Shown here one piece after another: positions 47,322 to 55,868 of a stretch of DNA of 64,000 bases. Under the pieces are notes generated by a model. The model did no database searches. It saw only the letters and a program-made list of their open reading frames with translations, and had not been told where the DNA came from. A program made the position numbers and the translations under genes. Source of the DNA: Falsiruegeria litorea R37 (GTDB lineage Bacteria > Pseudomonadota > Alphaproteobacteria > Rhodobacterales > Rhodobacteraceae); assembly GCF_900172225.1 (NCBI RefSeq), contig NZ_FWFO01000003.1, forward strand, positions 299,914-363,913. Direction: 5' to 3'. How positions within the stretch are numbered: position 1 is the first letter of the stretch; every line of letters begins with the position of its first letter.

Positions 47322-48305
47322 TCAGGCGCGCAGGTTCTTGGCCGAATCCTTGATCGCGTCGTACTGACCCGAGGGACGGAATTTCCACAGGTAATCCGGC
47401 AATACCGACTCGATGGTCGCCGGCTCGATCCCCAGATCGGCAAAGCCCTTGGCCCCTTCGGCCACCACATTGTCACGGCTCAGGTTGCGCACCTGATCGC
47501 GCGTCAGGATGTTGTTGGGGAACAGCTGGAACGACACGAATTTCACGATGTCCAACACACCCGCCATGATCCGGGCTGCAAACATAGGCATACCCAAGAT
47601 CACGCGGCGACGGTGGATCACATCCAGCATCACCTTCATCAGCTCGCGGAAACTGGCAACGTCGGGGCCGCCCAACTCATAAACGCCGCCTTCGGCCTCA
47701 CCCAACAGGCCCTTGACCGCCGCCTTGGCCACATCATCCACAAAGACAGGCTGAAACTTTGTCTCGGCGCCCACCAAAGGCAAAAACGGGCTCAGACGGG
47801 TCATGCCGGCAAAGCGGTTAAAGAACTGGTCTTCGGTCCCGAAGATCACCGACGGGCGCAGAATCATCGCGCCAGGCATGTGCTCAAGAACTGCAGCCTC
47901 ACCCGCAGCCTTGGTCTGCGCATATTCGCTCTTTGATTCAGCATCGGCCCCAATCGCCGAGACATGAACCATACGCTCGATCCCTTCGGCCGCAGCCAGC
48001 CGGGCCACACGTTCTGCCCCCTCAGACTGCACCGCGTCGAATGTGTTCTTGCTCAGCTCGTTCAAGACACCCACGCAATTGACGACCGCATCCGCACCTT
48101 TCATCACCAAGGCGACCGAGGCATCATCACGGATGTTGCACAGAACAGGTTCGACCTGACCGACAACGCCATAGGTTTTGACAAACATCGCCTCGTTCGG
48201 GCGACGGACAGCAACGCGAACGCGCCATCCCTCGTTGGCCATGCGACGCGCGATATAGCGACCGACGAATCCAGACCCGCCGTAAATCGTGACCATTTTC
48301 GACAT
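47322..48305 (-). CDS. NAD(P)-binding SDR-type protein, complex I NDUFA9-like
   Basis: The 327-aa protein starts with an atypical-SDR Rossmann motif (VTIYGGSGFVGRYIARRM) and continues VNCVGVLNELSKNTFDAVQSEGAERVARLAA (key VNCVGVL), as in the NDUFA9-like subfamily. Relatives are accessory subunits of respiratory complex I in mitochondria, and alphaproteobacterial homologues are common. The ATG at 48305 with AGGAG 7 bases before it is preferred to an in-frame start at 48452. Converges on uppP with no gap. Confidence 0.85.
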   Translation of the reverse strand: MSKMVTIYGGSGFVGRYIARRMANEGWRVRVAVRRPNEAMFVKTYGVVGQVEPVLCNIRDDASVALVMKGADAVVNCVGVLNELSKNTFDAVQSEGAERVARLAAAEGIERMVHVSAIGADAESKSEYAQTKAAGEAAVLEHMPGAMILRPSVIFGTEDQFFNRFAGMTRLSPFLPLVGAETKFQPVFVDDVAKAAVKGLLGEAEGGVYELGGPDVASFRELMKVMLDVIHRRRVILGMPMFAARIMAGVLDIVKFVSFQLFPNNILTRDQVRNLSRDNVVAEGAKGFADLGIEPATIESVLPDYLWKFRPSGQYDAIKDSAKNLRA

Positions 48306-48526
48306 GAGAGGCTCCTGTTCACTGAGACACAGTTGGATGTACCGCTCAAAGCCTTCGCAAACAAGGCTCCAATATGCCGCAAAGCGACGGCTTGCAGTTG
48401 ATTTCACCAACATTTTTATCATGGCACCAAGCCCCCTTGGCGGCGCCATCAAAAAAGTTTCACAAACTTCGAAAAATCCGGTTGACGCCCCCCGCCGCTA
48501 AGCGTAAATCCCGCCCCACGACACCG

Positions 48527-48613
48527 GCCCAGGTGGCGGAATTGGTAGACGCGCTAGCTTCAGGTGCTAGTGTCCGTATGGACGTGGAGGTTCGAGTCCT
48601 CTCCTGGGCACCA
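48527..48613 (+). tRNA. tRNA-Leu (anticodon CAG)
   Basis: An 87-base cloverleaf: acceptor GCCCAGG/CCTGGGC with encoded CCA (48611-48613), D arm GGTAGAC, anticodon stem CTAGC/GCTAG with CAG at 48561-48563, a long class II variable arm (TGTCCGTATGGACG), and TPsiC loop TTCGAGT. The long variable arm and anticodon identify leucine. It stands at the start of an accessory stretch, though I see no integrase beside it. Confidence 0.96.
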
Positions 48614-48943
48614 TTTCTTTCATGCAACAAATGCATGAAAGGCCGATACACCCAAAAACTCGACACCCTGAGCAAGCAGTCATCTCGTGGATGCGGTGTG
48701 CCCCGTACGAATCACGTGTACTGCCGCTCCCTTTTGCTTGCAAAGGTGGCTCTGATCCGGCCGGCGCACCGAACGACCTGCAGCTGTTTGGGCTTAGGCT
48801 AAGCTCAACTCTGATCTCTGCACCCTGCCGAAACTTGGCTTCAAGCAAGGTGCCGAGACCGCCTTGGCGTTAGAATGCAATCGCTCTCTAGCTGGCAAAG
48901 AAACGCTCAACTCACAAAGAGCAGACTGCATATTCCCCTCGCA
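48614..48943. other. Non-coding gap after tRNA-Leu
   Basis: This 330-bp region has no credible gene. Right after the tRNA lies a perfect 10-bp inverted repeat (CTTTCATGCA at 48617-48626 and TGCATGAAAG at 48632-48641). The rest is unremarkable; I see no tRNA remnant, insertion sequence or direct repeat. Confidence 0.55.
48617..48641. terminator. Stem-loop downstream of tRNA-Leu
   Basis: A perfect 10-bp stem with a five-base loop follows the tRNA by 3 bases. It lacks a T-tract, so it may be a processing or weak termination hairpin. Confidence 0.45.
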
Positions 48944-51100
48944 TCAGCAAGACGTTCGCCGTCGACTTTCAAACACGATCCGACCGGTTCCTACCTTTTC
49001 CACATCAACGGGCGACTTGAACCAACCTTTTGGCGCTGCTTGCCGCTGCGCAGTCGATGCCAGAAACTGATTGATCGGAACCTTGCCATATGGATCGTGC
49101 TGTCGGGCCAGCCATGCATTTACAATTGTACGCGTTGCCATCGCACTCGCGAAACTTGTGCCTTGCATTGCGACCATGGATCCGTCGCTGGCACCGTCGG
49201 ACAAAACGCCCAGGTGCGCATATCCGTCATCGGTTGGAAATGCAGCTGTTGGCGCACTGCGCCCATCCGGGCCCTCCTCAACACCCTTCCCCGTCGAAGA
49301 ATACTCTGCCGGCCTGCCATCGCTTGCCCTATATCCGGCAATGGTTGCAACGCTGCTGTTGGCCGCATAGCTGTTCAAAGTGCCGTGGCGTTTTACAAAC
49401 TCAGCAGTATCCAAGTCTCTGGCAACTGCGCCTGAGCCGGATAGACCGTGAAAGCCGTATTCATACGTGTCCCGATTTCGCCCATCTTTGGTGAATTTTT
49501 CGTAAGTCGGATCATCCAGATACGAAACACGCGTCGCCGATGACCCCGAACGCACGGGCTGATCGGTTTGAACCATAAGGGACACGGTCAGCGCTTTGTC
49601 CGGCGACAGGTTTTTCAGCCGCACTTTCCAGCGCCCGCTTGGCGGGTTGGCCCATACATCGCTGCGATGCCGATCCGGCCCAAGACACAGCAAATAGCGG
49701 AATCGCCGTCTGGTATCGCCTTGATCAGCGTCGCCGTTGGGCGGATCGATCCGCTGACAGTAGATACGCGCCAAATGCTGCACACTCTCTTCTGATGTGG
49801 TCCGGAACAGCTCTTGTATCTGACCTGCGGCTCCGGCGCTTTCTCCGGCCGGGGATTGGCCGGGCGGCACCAATTCGATGGCCAAATCGCATTGCCCCAA
49901 CGCATTTTCCGTCGTGCTTTCGCACCACACTTCCAGAAAGTTGGACGTGTCATCATCCGGCTGAATGACCCAGTCTATCTCGGCCCGTGGTCCGTCAGTT
50001 GGCGTCAGGGTCAACTTGGCCGTCGCTCTATCCAGGTTGGAGTTCCCTGCGGGTAACACCGCATGGAGCGGTACGCGCCTGGTCACTTCGTCCACACCTG
50101 TAGCAGCAAGGCGCCCGGATCGAGCGTGGTTCAGCATCGCGTTGACAAAAGGCTGGGCGCCGTCCTTTGACCCCGCGTGCTTGCCGAATGAGGCATTGAT
50201 CACCATCGGCCGCGGCTTGTCCAAACCAGATTTCTCGGCAATGCGGGCATTGACCTCTACAAGCCAACGCAAGGCATAAATCAAATAGAAATCAAGAAAC
50301 GTTCCGCCTTCGCCAAACGCCAAGGCAGGTGGCAACGAGACCAACAGGAATCGGGTTTTTTGACCAAATTCCCGCCCTTGAATGCAATCGGGATCTGCTC
50401 CACCGGCCAAACCCATCACGTGGGTACCATGCGACACGCGTCCGGCCAGGTCACGATCTGCGTCAGCTAACGGGTAGTGCGTTAGACAAGTGGCTCGGTT
50501 GAAACCTTCCTGTTTCAACGGCGCCTGCAGGTCCTGGCCTACGCTGAATTGAGCCAGCGTCGTATTGATCTGGCCCTCAAACAGATGACCACCAAACGGG
50601 AGGTATGGCGCGCGCTCTGGGATCTCGCCGAGCCCATCTACCGGCGCGCCCTGCAACCAGCAACCCAGAACGCGTGTCCGACCATCAGCCAGGCGAAACC
50701 TACGGTGACCAAGCGACAGACCGACGTCGATAATTCCCACGACAACCGTGTCGTCCTCAACTGTTGGGTAATCAAAGGTTGCGGCAGACGGCAACCACCC
50801 CGTCGGATCCGGCCGCGTATTCCACCAATCAGCAAACTTGGTGTTCGTCATGAACTTTGGCGATCTGATCACATAGGGCTCGGGCGCGCCCGTTCCTGTA
50901 TCTTCGCCAGCGGGCCCCACCCCATCCAATGCTTCCACCCCCTTGTCGAGACTTTGGAAAGTGTCGGGTGTGCGGGGCACGATCTGCTTAACAAACTCTG
51001 GTTTGTTCCCCCTTCGGTTTTCGTGAAGAATATCAAACCAATCCACATAGGGCGTTCCATTGCCCAGGGAATGATCCATCCAGTCCCCCCAGGTCAGCAT
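48944..51100 (-). CDS. Subtilisin-like (S8) serine protease, cytoplasmic-type, with large insert
   Basis: The 718-aa protein has the S8 catalytic set in order: D125 (GIIDVG), H224 (HGTHVMGLAGG), oxyanion N353 (LPAGNSN) and S649 (GTSFASAMAT). Nearly 300 residues separate N353 and S649, much more than in simple subtilases; the insert (about 360-560) looks beta-rich, perhaps a jelly-roll or P-like domain. No signal peptide is visible and the first 110 residues are hydrophilic, so export by Sec is not indicated. It starts 2 bp after the PAP2-family gene and is translated with it. The partner and the divergent SARP-like gene suggest a dedicated module. Confidence 0.88.
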   Translation of the reverse strand: MLTWGDWMDHSLGNGTPYVDWFDILHENRRGNKPEFVKQIVPRTPDTFQSLDKGVEALDGVGPAGEDTGTGAPEPYVIRSPKFMTNTKFADWWNTRPDPTGWLPSAATFDYPTVEDDTVVVGIIDVGLSLGHRRFRLADGRTRVLGCWLQGAPVDGLGEIPERAPYLPFGGHLFEGQINTTLAQFSVGQDLQAPLKQEGFNRATCLTHYPLADADRDLAGRVSHGTHVMGLAGGADPDCIQGREFGQKTRFLLVSLPPALAFGEGGTFLDFYLIYALRWLVEVNARIAEKSGLDKPRPMVINASFGKHAGSKDGAQPFVNAMLNHARSGRLAATGVDEVTRRVPLHAVLPAGNSNLDRATAKLTLTPTDGPRAEIDWVIQPDDDTSNFLEVWCESTTENALGQCDLAIELVPPGQSPAGESAGAAGQIQELFRTTSEESVQHLARIYCQRIDPPNGDADQGDTRRRFRYLLCLGPDRHRSDVWANPPSGRWKVRLKNLSPDKALTVSLMVQTDQPVRSGSSATRVSYLDDPTYEKFTKDGRNRDTYEYGFHGLSGSGAVARDLDTAEFVKRHGTLNSYAANSSVATIAGYRASDGRPAEYSSTGKGVEEGPDGRSAPTAAFPTDDGYAHLGVLSDGASDGSMVAMQGTSFASAMATRTIVNAWLARQHDPYGKVPINQFLASTAQRQAAPKGWFKSPVDVEKVGTGRIVFESRRRTSC

Positions 51101-51102
51101 GA

Positions 51103-52311
51103 TCAGGCCCCCTGATCTGCGGACGCGGAATTATCGGAGACCGCCGGTGTTTCCTTGGGCGGCAAGGCAGCATTGTGCGCCCAAGCGTTGACGGCCTTGT
51201 CCCAGTGCCTTTTGACATAGTCAGGCGCCTGGCCGATCGATTGCCCTTCGGTGCCCGACACGATTTTCTTCAGGTTTGCGAGCGTGAAATCCTCATTCGC
51301 GACGATTTTGCTGTCCTTGTCCAACTTCAGATATTGGGAAGACTGGAAATTGAAACAGATCGCTTTCTCGCCCTTGGCAAAGGCTGCGATTGCCTCGCCA
51401 ATGCTGCAGCCCAACGCGGCCCCGGCCATGGAATCAATTGGATAGTGCACCCCCGCAATCGTACGGTTCACAGCAATGCGATGCGCCAGATCAAACACTT
51501 GCTTGTCAGCGTCAATTCCGCATTCGGCGCTTTGATCGAACTCCAACCGATTAAGTATTGTCGCGATCGCAAATGCTTCGGTCGAATGCCCCGAAGGATA
51601 GGCGCTGTGATCTGGGGAATCGATAACTGGGTGCAGTTTGTCGGACATCAATGCCGGTCGCGGAAGATGCAGCAAGTGCTTGACCTGCATTTCCACGATG
51701 ATCGCGATTTGTTGCGTAAGTGCGACCCACTCTGCCGTGTCCTGTCGTGTCGGCATGCCAAATGGCCGGATAGCCATGAAGGCTGATGTAATGTCTTCGG
51801 CCTGCACAAGGATCTCATGCATGCGATCAGCGCGCAGATCCGCATAGGCTCTCAGCCAAGACATCTGAGCCGCCAACTCATCGCAGGATGGAGCCGTCAT
51901 CTTGCAGATTTCATTTCCGGCTACGCCAACTGTCACGACGCCGTCTGCATCAGCTGACACTTGGAACAAATGTGTCAAGGCACCCAGGATCACCGAAAGG
52001 CGCCGCTGCGTTGACAGGTACCCAAGATCCGAAGGATCGGGCGACCAAGCAACATGGAGGTTGCCCGCTGGTGGCGCCCAATAGTTGGCAACCGCGTCGT
52101 GTATGGTCAACCGGGTTGACGCCACAGCCCCCGGATCCGCTGCAACACGCGCACCGATACCGCCCCCTATGCCGCCGCCGATGCCCCCACCAATGCCGCC
52201 GCCGATGCCGCCGCCAATACCGCCACCGATGCCGCCGCCAATGCCTCCACCGATACCGCCGCCAATACCTCCACCGATACCGCCGCCAAGCAAAACACTC
52301 CGATAACCCAT
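51103..52311 (-). CDS. PAP2/haloperoxidase-family phosphatase with N-terminal GGGI repeats
   Basis: The 402-aa protein has all three PAP2 phosphatase motifs: K211-x6-R218-P (KHLLHLPRP), PSGH at 239-242, and R283-x5-H289 (NRTIAGVHYP). It lacks the run of membrane segments of lipid-phosphatase PAP2 proteins, which points to the soluble haloperoxidase/acid-phosphatase side of the superfamily. Residues 9-52 are eleven perfect GGGI tetrapeptides, a feature I have not seen described for this family. Of two neighbouring ATGs (52314, 52311) the second has better spacing to GGGGG. Operonic with the S8 protease; divergent from the SARP-like regulator. Confidence 0.85.
   Translation of the reverse strand: MGYRSVLLGGGIGGGIGGGIGGGIGGGIGGGIGGGIGGGIGGGIGGGIGGGIGARVAADPGAVASTRLTIHDAVANYWAPPAGNLHVAWSPDPSDLGYLSTQRRLSVILGALTHLFQVSADADGVVTVGVAGNEICKMTAPSCDELAAQMSWLRAYADLRADRMHEILVQAEDITSAFMAIRPFGMPTRQDTAEWVALTQQIAIIVEMQVKHLLHLPRPALMSDKLHPVIDSPDHSAYPSGHSTEAFAIATILNRLEFDQSAECGIDADKQVFDLAHRIAVNRTIAGVHYPIDSMAGAALGCSIGEAIAAFAKGEKAICFNFQSSQYLKLDKDSKIVANEDFTLANLKKIVSGTEGQSIGQAPDYVKRHWDKAVNAWAHNAALPPKETPAVSDNSASADQGA
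52156..52287 (-). repeat. Eleven tandem 12-bp units encoding GGGI
   Basis: A 132-bp tract made of eleven 12-base units, each reading Gly-Gly-Gly-Ile on the minus strand. The units differ at third codon positions (GAT/AAT/TAT, CCG/CCA/CCT/CCC on the plus strand), so the peptide is kept exact while the DNA has drifted. This suggests selection on the protein repeat rather than a fresh slippage product. Confidence 0.95.
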
Positions 52312-52519
52312 CATTTCCCCCAAAAATTTTGAAATACACTTTATGCAGAATAAAAAAAACGCGATGGTTTCCCGTCAACTGATATCTTAGAAAATCACGC
52401 TGAGTTCACGAAAAGGCTTTTCGCTTGCTGCGCACTTGTCTTAAGGTAATCGAGCCGGGTAAAGGCCAGAAATACTTGGGTCCGGTCAAAGAAGAACGTC
52501 CTCTTATAGGCAAAAGAAG
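52312..52519. promoter_or_regulatory. Divergent promoter region between PAP2/S8 operon and SARP-like gene
   Basis: This 208-bp gap is AT-rich near 52320-52360 (TTTGAAATACACTTTATGCAGAATAAAAAAAA in part), in contrast to its surroundings, as expected for a promoter. The divergent layout makes it the likely target of the SARP-like regulator. No clear direct-repeat operator was found by eye. Confidence 0.45.
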
Positions 52520-54124
52520 TTGACCGACGAGCCTGTCTTAACTGTGCAATTGACTGGCCCATTTCGGGTAACCGGTCCTGGCGGTCAAGACCGCACACCT
52601 AAGTCTCGCAAAGCCCAAGCGTTGCTGGCTCTGCTGGCGACATCACCCAATTTGCGCCGCACCCGTTCATGGCTGCAAGACAAACTCTGGAGCCAAAGCG
52701 ACGCTGCCCACGGAAGCGCCAGTTTGCGCCAATCGCTATCATCCTTGCGGCGCTCTCTGGGCGAACACGCACGGGTCTTGGACGCGACAAGGCAAGATGT
52801 CGGGCTGGATTCGGACCTTGTCTGCGTCCTTTGGAAAGAAGCAGACAGCGAGAGCACAGGCGAATTCCTTGAAGGGTTGGATATTGCCGACCCCGAATTT
52901 GGAAACTGGATTCGGTTCATGCGAAGAGGGAGCAAGTCCCATTCGCAGATGCCTGTTCTAGCGGATCAGTTTTCATCACGCTGGAAGGTCGCATTGATGC
53001 TGGATCAAAGCGGAGGGCAATCTCCGCTTCTGCAAAGCTTTGCAGACATGATCAGCCGCGTTTTGCGAGAGCAAGGAGAACTGGAACTTACGGAACATGT
53101 CGACGACAACAGTGTGGATCGGCTTGTAACGGTTACCATTGGTTTGATCTCGGGAACCGAAAATGCACCTGCATTGCGGCTGGTTGCGCATGATCCAAAT
53201 TTAAATCGGCAGGTTTGGTCTCGCACATTGCCGGCATCACCTGGCGGTCAAAGCGATCAACCGGATATCGCGCTTTTGGGGGTCGCCTTCCAACTACAGT
53301 CCGAACTGACACGATACCTGGCCCAATCCCGCAATTTGATTGGTACAGATGCTTGCCCTCCCCTTGTTCTCGGGGCGGCAATACCGCGGATATTCTCTTT
53401 TCAACCCGAAGAGATGAACCAAGCTGCACATATGCTGTCGGACGCAATGGATAGCAAAAACGCGGCGCAGTTCTTGGGTTGGCAAGCCCAGATCGCGGTT
53501 ATCAATCTTATCGAGCAATTCACGGACGCCCCCGAAGCATGTGTCGAGCGCGGCAAGATGCTGGCCGCCAAGGCGATCGAAATGGACCCCATGAATTCCG
53601 TCGTCCTTTCAACGGCTGCAAACGCACAAGTTTTGCTTGAACGCGGGAATGCGGCCGCGGGTGCCGACCTGGCAAAGCTGGCGGTCAAGGTAAATCCGGC
53701 CAACCCTTTGGCGTGGTGGGCTTTTGCCAATGTAGCCATTTACGCTGGCAAGACTGAGGACGCGCTGCGAAGTGCGCGGGTGGCCTCTCGCCTGGCCGCC
53801 CGGACCCCATTGCAATTCTGGTGCGAATTTCAGCTGGGACTTGCGGCGTTCAAGGCGGGCGACATTGTAACCGCGAAACGAGCACTGGAAACGTCGGCAT
53901 GTCTGGCACCGCAATTCCGTCCTCCAAGGCGTTACTTGCTGGCGATTTATGCTGATCTCAGAGACTTCGAAAAAGCAGAAAGCATACTGGCCCAGTTGAA
54001 AGAGCTGGAGCCCGGGTTCTCTCTGGATCACTTTGTCAATGATCCTCTTTACCCGATCAGCCTGGCACGTGAGAAAAACATGCTCACTTGGGATAAATTC
54101 CAGGATCTCAAGATCATAGGTTAA
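52520..54124 (+). CDS. SARP-like transcriptional regulator with TPR region
   Basis: The 534-aa protein opens with a winged-helix DNA-binding domain of the SARP/OmpR type (about residues 5-95; LTGPFRVTG, KSRKAQALLALLA, SQSDAAHGSASLRQSLSSLRRSLG), the usual N-terminus of such regulators. A mixed central region (about 150-310) follows, then tetratricopeptide-like helices (about 310-520; AIEMDPMNSVVLSTAANAQVLLERGN-type). Translation starts at TTG 52520 with a weak site. It is transcribed away from the PAP2-S8 operon and is likely its regulator. There is no receiver domain, so the signal is unknown. Confidence 0.75.
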   Translation: MTDEPVLTVQLTGPFRVTGPGGQDRTPKSRKAQALLALLATSPNLRRTRSWLQDKLWSQSDAAHGSASLRQSLSSLRRSLGEHARVLDATRQDVGLDSDLVCVLWKEADSESTGEFLEGLDIADPEFGNWIRFMRRGSKSHSQMPVLADQFSSRWKVALMLDQSGGQSPLLQSFADMISRVLREQGELELTEHVDDNSVDRLVTVTIGLISGTENAPALRLVAHDPNLNRQVWSRTLPASPGGQSDQPDIALLGVAFQLQSELTRYLAQSRNLIGTDACPPLVLGAAIPRIFSFQPEEMNQAAHMLSDAMDSKNAAQFLGWQAQIAVINLIEQFTDAPEACVERGKMLAAKAIEMDPMNSVVLSTAANAQVLLERGNAAAGADLAKLAVKVNPANPLAWWAFANVAIYAGKTEDALRSARVASRLAARTPLQFWCEFQLGLAAFKAGDIVTAKRALETSACLAPQFRPPRRYLLAIYADLRDFEKAESILAQLKELEPGFSLDHFVNDPLYPISLAREKNMLTWDKFQDLKIIG

Positions 54125-54372
54125 GCGAAGGCACTTGGCCGCGCGCCAGCATCACTTTCATACCGTTAGAAGATCCTGCCGCTCTCCTTTCCCGTGCCTC
54201 GGCGGTTCGCCTCAAAGGCCCATAGAGCAGGCATGAGGCCCTGCACCCTTTCGGCAAAATTCTAGCCTCAAAATACAGCCCACCAGAAGGATACATAGAC
54301 AGGTCACGAAACACTGAAGGACATTGAGCAAACAGGACAGAACACTGTCAAAACCACACTTCAAAAAGGCTG
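54125..54372. other. Intergenic stretch before the tRNA-Arg fragment
   Basis: About 250 bp between the SARP-like gene and the tRNA-Arg remnant. No gene, clear terminator or repeat is visible. Confidence 0.5.
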
Positions 54373-54420
54373 TGGCGACCCCGGCAGGATTCGAACCTGC
54401 AACCTGCCCCTTAGGAGGGA
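54373..54420 (-). pseudogene. 3' half of tRNA-Arg (anticodon CCT): probable attachment site
   Basis: On the minus strand the sequence holds the anticodon loop CTCCTAA (anticodon CCT at 54413-54415), the variable loop, a perfect TPsiC arm (GCAGG-TTCGAAT-CCTGC), the 3' acceptor strand CGGGGTC and CCA (54373-54375). The 5' half is missing: bases beyond 54420 do not pair with the anticodon stem and no D arm follows. Fourteen bases further begins the stop of a tyrosine recombinase. This is the standard leftover of integration into a tRNA gene, marking one end (att) of an element that extends to higher coordinates. Confidence 0.85.
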
Positions 54421-54433
54421 TGCGTTCATAGCG

Positions 54434-55528
54434 CTATTCCTTTCGTAATTTCTTACTGTTGGGTGTTTGTACAGTGTTATCCTGTACATGGTTTGTACGA
54501 AAACGGGCCCTGATGTCGGCCTCATCGGTCTCGGCGTGGGCATAGATGCGCATGGGCAAATTGGGGTCGGACCAACGACCGGCTTTGGCTGCAGTGACCG
54601 GATCAACGCCTTGGCGAACAACCAACTCGGTGAAGAAGCCGTGCCGTCCAGCGGGGTGAGCAGAAAGGTACGGGATGCCCGCGCGCTTGCAGATTGTCTT
54701 CCAACGCGTGTTGTAGCCGGTGGAGCTGCCATAGCCGAAAACACGGGCTTTCATCAGCTTGCCGGTCTTGCGGTTCTTGGGCCGTTTGGCTGGCAGTGCG
54801 AGAAGCTCGTCCATCATCTGAGGCGAGACCGTGATCCAACTTTCCGGATGTCCCTTCTGCGCTTTCACGCGGACTTTGTTTTCATGCGGTCGTAGATCAT
54901 CAGGCTCCAGTGATATCGCCTGATCAATCCGTGCAGCTGTCTCGAACATGAACCGAACCAGCGCGGCGTTGTATGCGTCGGCCACACGGCAAAAGGCTTC
55001 GATCCATTCCTTATCAGCGGGCGTGCGCTCGACGCGGCTGAGCTTCCCGCGCCGCTTGTCCTGCGCGATACGCTCGAATTTGTCATAGGGCTTCACGCGG
55101 ATGAGAGGCGTGCCTTCCAGCTCATGTGCATTGTTGATCACTGCACTCGCGGGCGTCACAATTTCGCGCCACCAGGTATCGGTCGACGCTTTGGGTTTCA
55201 GCTTCGGCCCAAGGCTCTTCAATAGTGCACCTGAAATCGCACCTAGCGACAGGTCGCCGATTGCTTCGACAATCGGGATCAACTGCTTCGCTGCCTTAGG
55301 CGATGCGTGGTAGATCATGATTGCATCGGAGAACGTCTTGCTCGGCTCGTCACCCACGACATAGCGACGGATCTGACGTTCGGTCTCATGGTTTATCCAG
55401 TCCCGTGCGCCCGCTTCTGAAGATGCCTTAGTGCTTCGCCTGTATGGGCCGGCGATTGGCCTGCCGTTGTATTCAATCCACCCTTTGGCCCAGTAGACAC
55501 GGCCCCTCTTGTAAATTTGGAGCGGCAT
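54434..55528 (-). CDS. Tyrosine-type site-specific recombinase (integrase)
   Basis: The 364-aa protein has an Arm-type N-terminal domain (YKRGRVYWAKGWIEYNGRPI), a core-binding region, and a C-terminal catalytic domain with R in AARIDQAISL, the H/R box AHPAGRHGF, a W in place of the third basic residue (GRWSDPNLP), and the nucleophile tyrosine in MRIYAHAE. It would catalyse integration and excision at the tRNA-Arg site next to its 3' end. A strong AAGGAGG site lies 7 bases before the ATG, inside the end of the upstream excisionase-like gene. Confidence 0.9.
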   Translation of the reverse strand: MPLQIYKRGRVYWAKGWIEYNGRPIAGPYRRSTKASSEAGARDWINHETERQIRRYVVGDEPSKTFSDAIMIYHASPKAAKQLIPIVEAIGDLSLGAISGALLKSLGPKLKPKASTDTWWREIVTPASAVINNAHELEGTPLIRVKPYDKFERIAQDKRRGKLSRVERTPADKEWIEAFCRVADAYNAALVRFMFETAARIDQAISLEPDDLRPHENKVRVKAQKGHPESWITVSPQMMDELLALPAKRPKNRKTGKLMKARVFGYGSSTGYNTRWKTICKRAGIPYLSAHPAGRHGFFTELVVRQGVDPVTAAKAGRWSDPNLPMRIYAHAETDEADIRARFRTNHVQDNTVQTPNSKKLRKE

Positions 55529-55740
55529 GACTGGCCTCCTTCAAAAATCGTATCAATCTGCGCGGGCGTAATCAGCATGGTCCGGCCAAGTCGATAAAAT
55601 GCGCCGGTCTCATTTGCCCGCTCGCGCAAAGTGCGTTCCGAAATATCGATCCCCATCCCGGCCATAACTTCGACCCATTGGGCGGGCGTCTTCCCAAGCC
55701 CCAGGATCTGAGAGCTGTCTGAATAGTTGGTCTCTGCCAT
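55393..55740 (-). CDS. Excisionase-like small DNA-binding protein
   Basis: The 115-aa protein starts at ATG 55740 (AAGGAC 8 bases upstream). Residues about 10-60 form a MerR/excisionase-type helix-turn-helix (GKTPAQWVEVMAGMGIDISERTLRERANETGAFYRLGRTMLI, key phrase DISERTLRERANETGAFYRLGR). Its C-terminal 45 residues overlap the integrase gene in another frame. The pair int/xis, divergent from a repressor, is typical of integrative elements. A longer in-frame start at 55845 would enter the candidate operator and is less likely. Confidence 0.7.
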   Translation of the reverse strand: MAETNYSDSSQILGLGKTPAQWVEVMAGMGIDISERTLRERANETGAFYRLGRTMLITPAQIDTIFEGGQSCRSKFTRGAVSTGPKGGLNTTAGQSPAHTGEALRHLQKRAHGTG

Positions 55741-55843
55741 TTCAGTTGTCCTTGTCCGCGTAAGTTGAATCGGCGACACGCATGGAATCGCTTGTTCTGC
55801 ACCTTCTGACGTGGTCAGATGGGTCAAATCGTAAATATGCGTC

Positions 55844-55868
55844 ATTTTGTGCTATGTTTATACAAAAT
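55844..55868. promoter_or_regulatory. Candidate repressor operator
   Basis: An inverted repeat ATTTTGT (55844-55850) / ACAAAAT (55862-55868) with an 11-base spacer lies between the int/xis genes and the divergent Cro/CI-like gene. AT-rich palindromes of this kind are usual targets of phage-type repressors; assignment to this repressor is inferred. Confidence 0.5.

Noticed and set aside
48527..48943. tRNA-Leu(CAG) as the integration site for the protease/PAP2 region
   Set aside because: No integrase lies next to it, the tRNA is intact, and I saw no second copy of its 3' end downstream in the window.
52156..52287. CRISPR-like look of the regularly repeated tract
   Set aside because: The repeats are 12-bp units with no spacers, in frame within a coding region and encoding GGGI.
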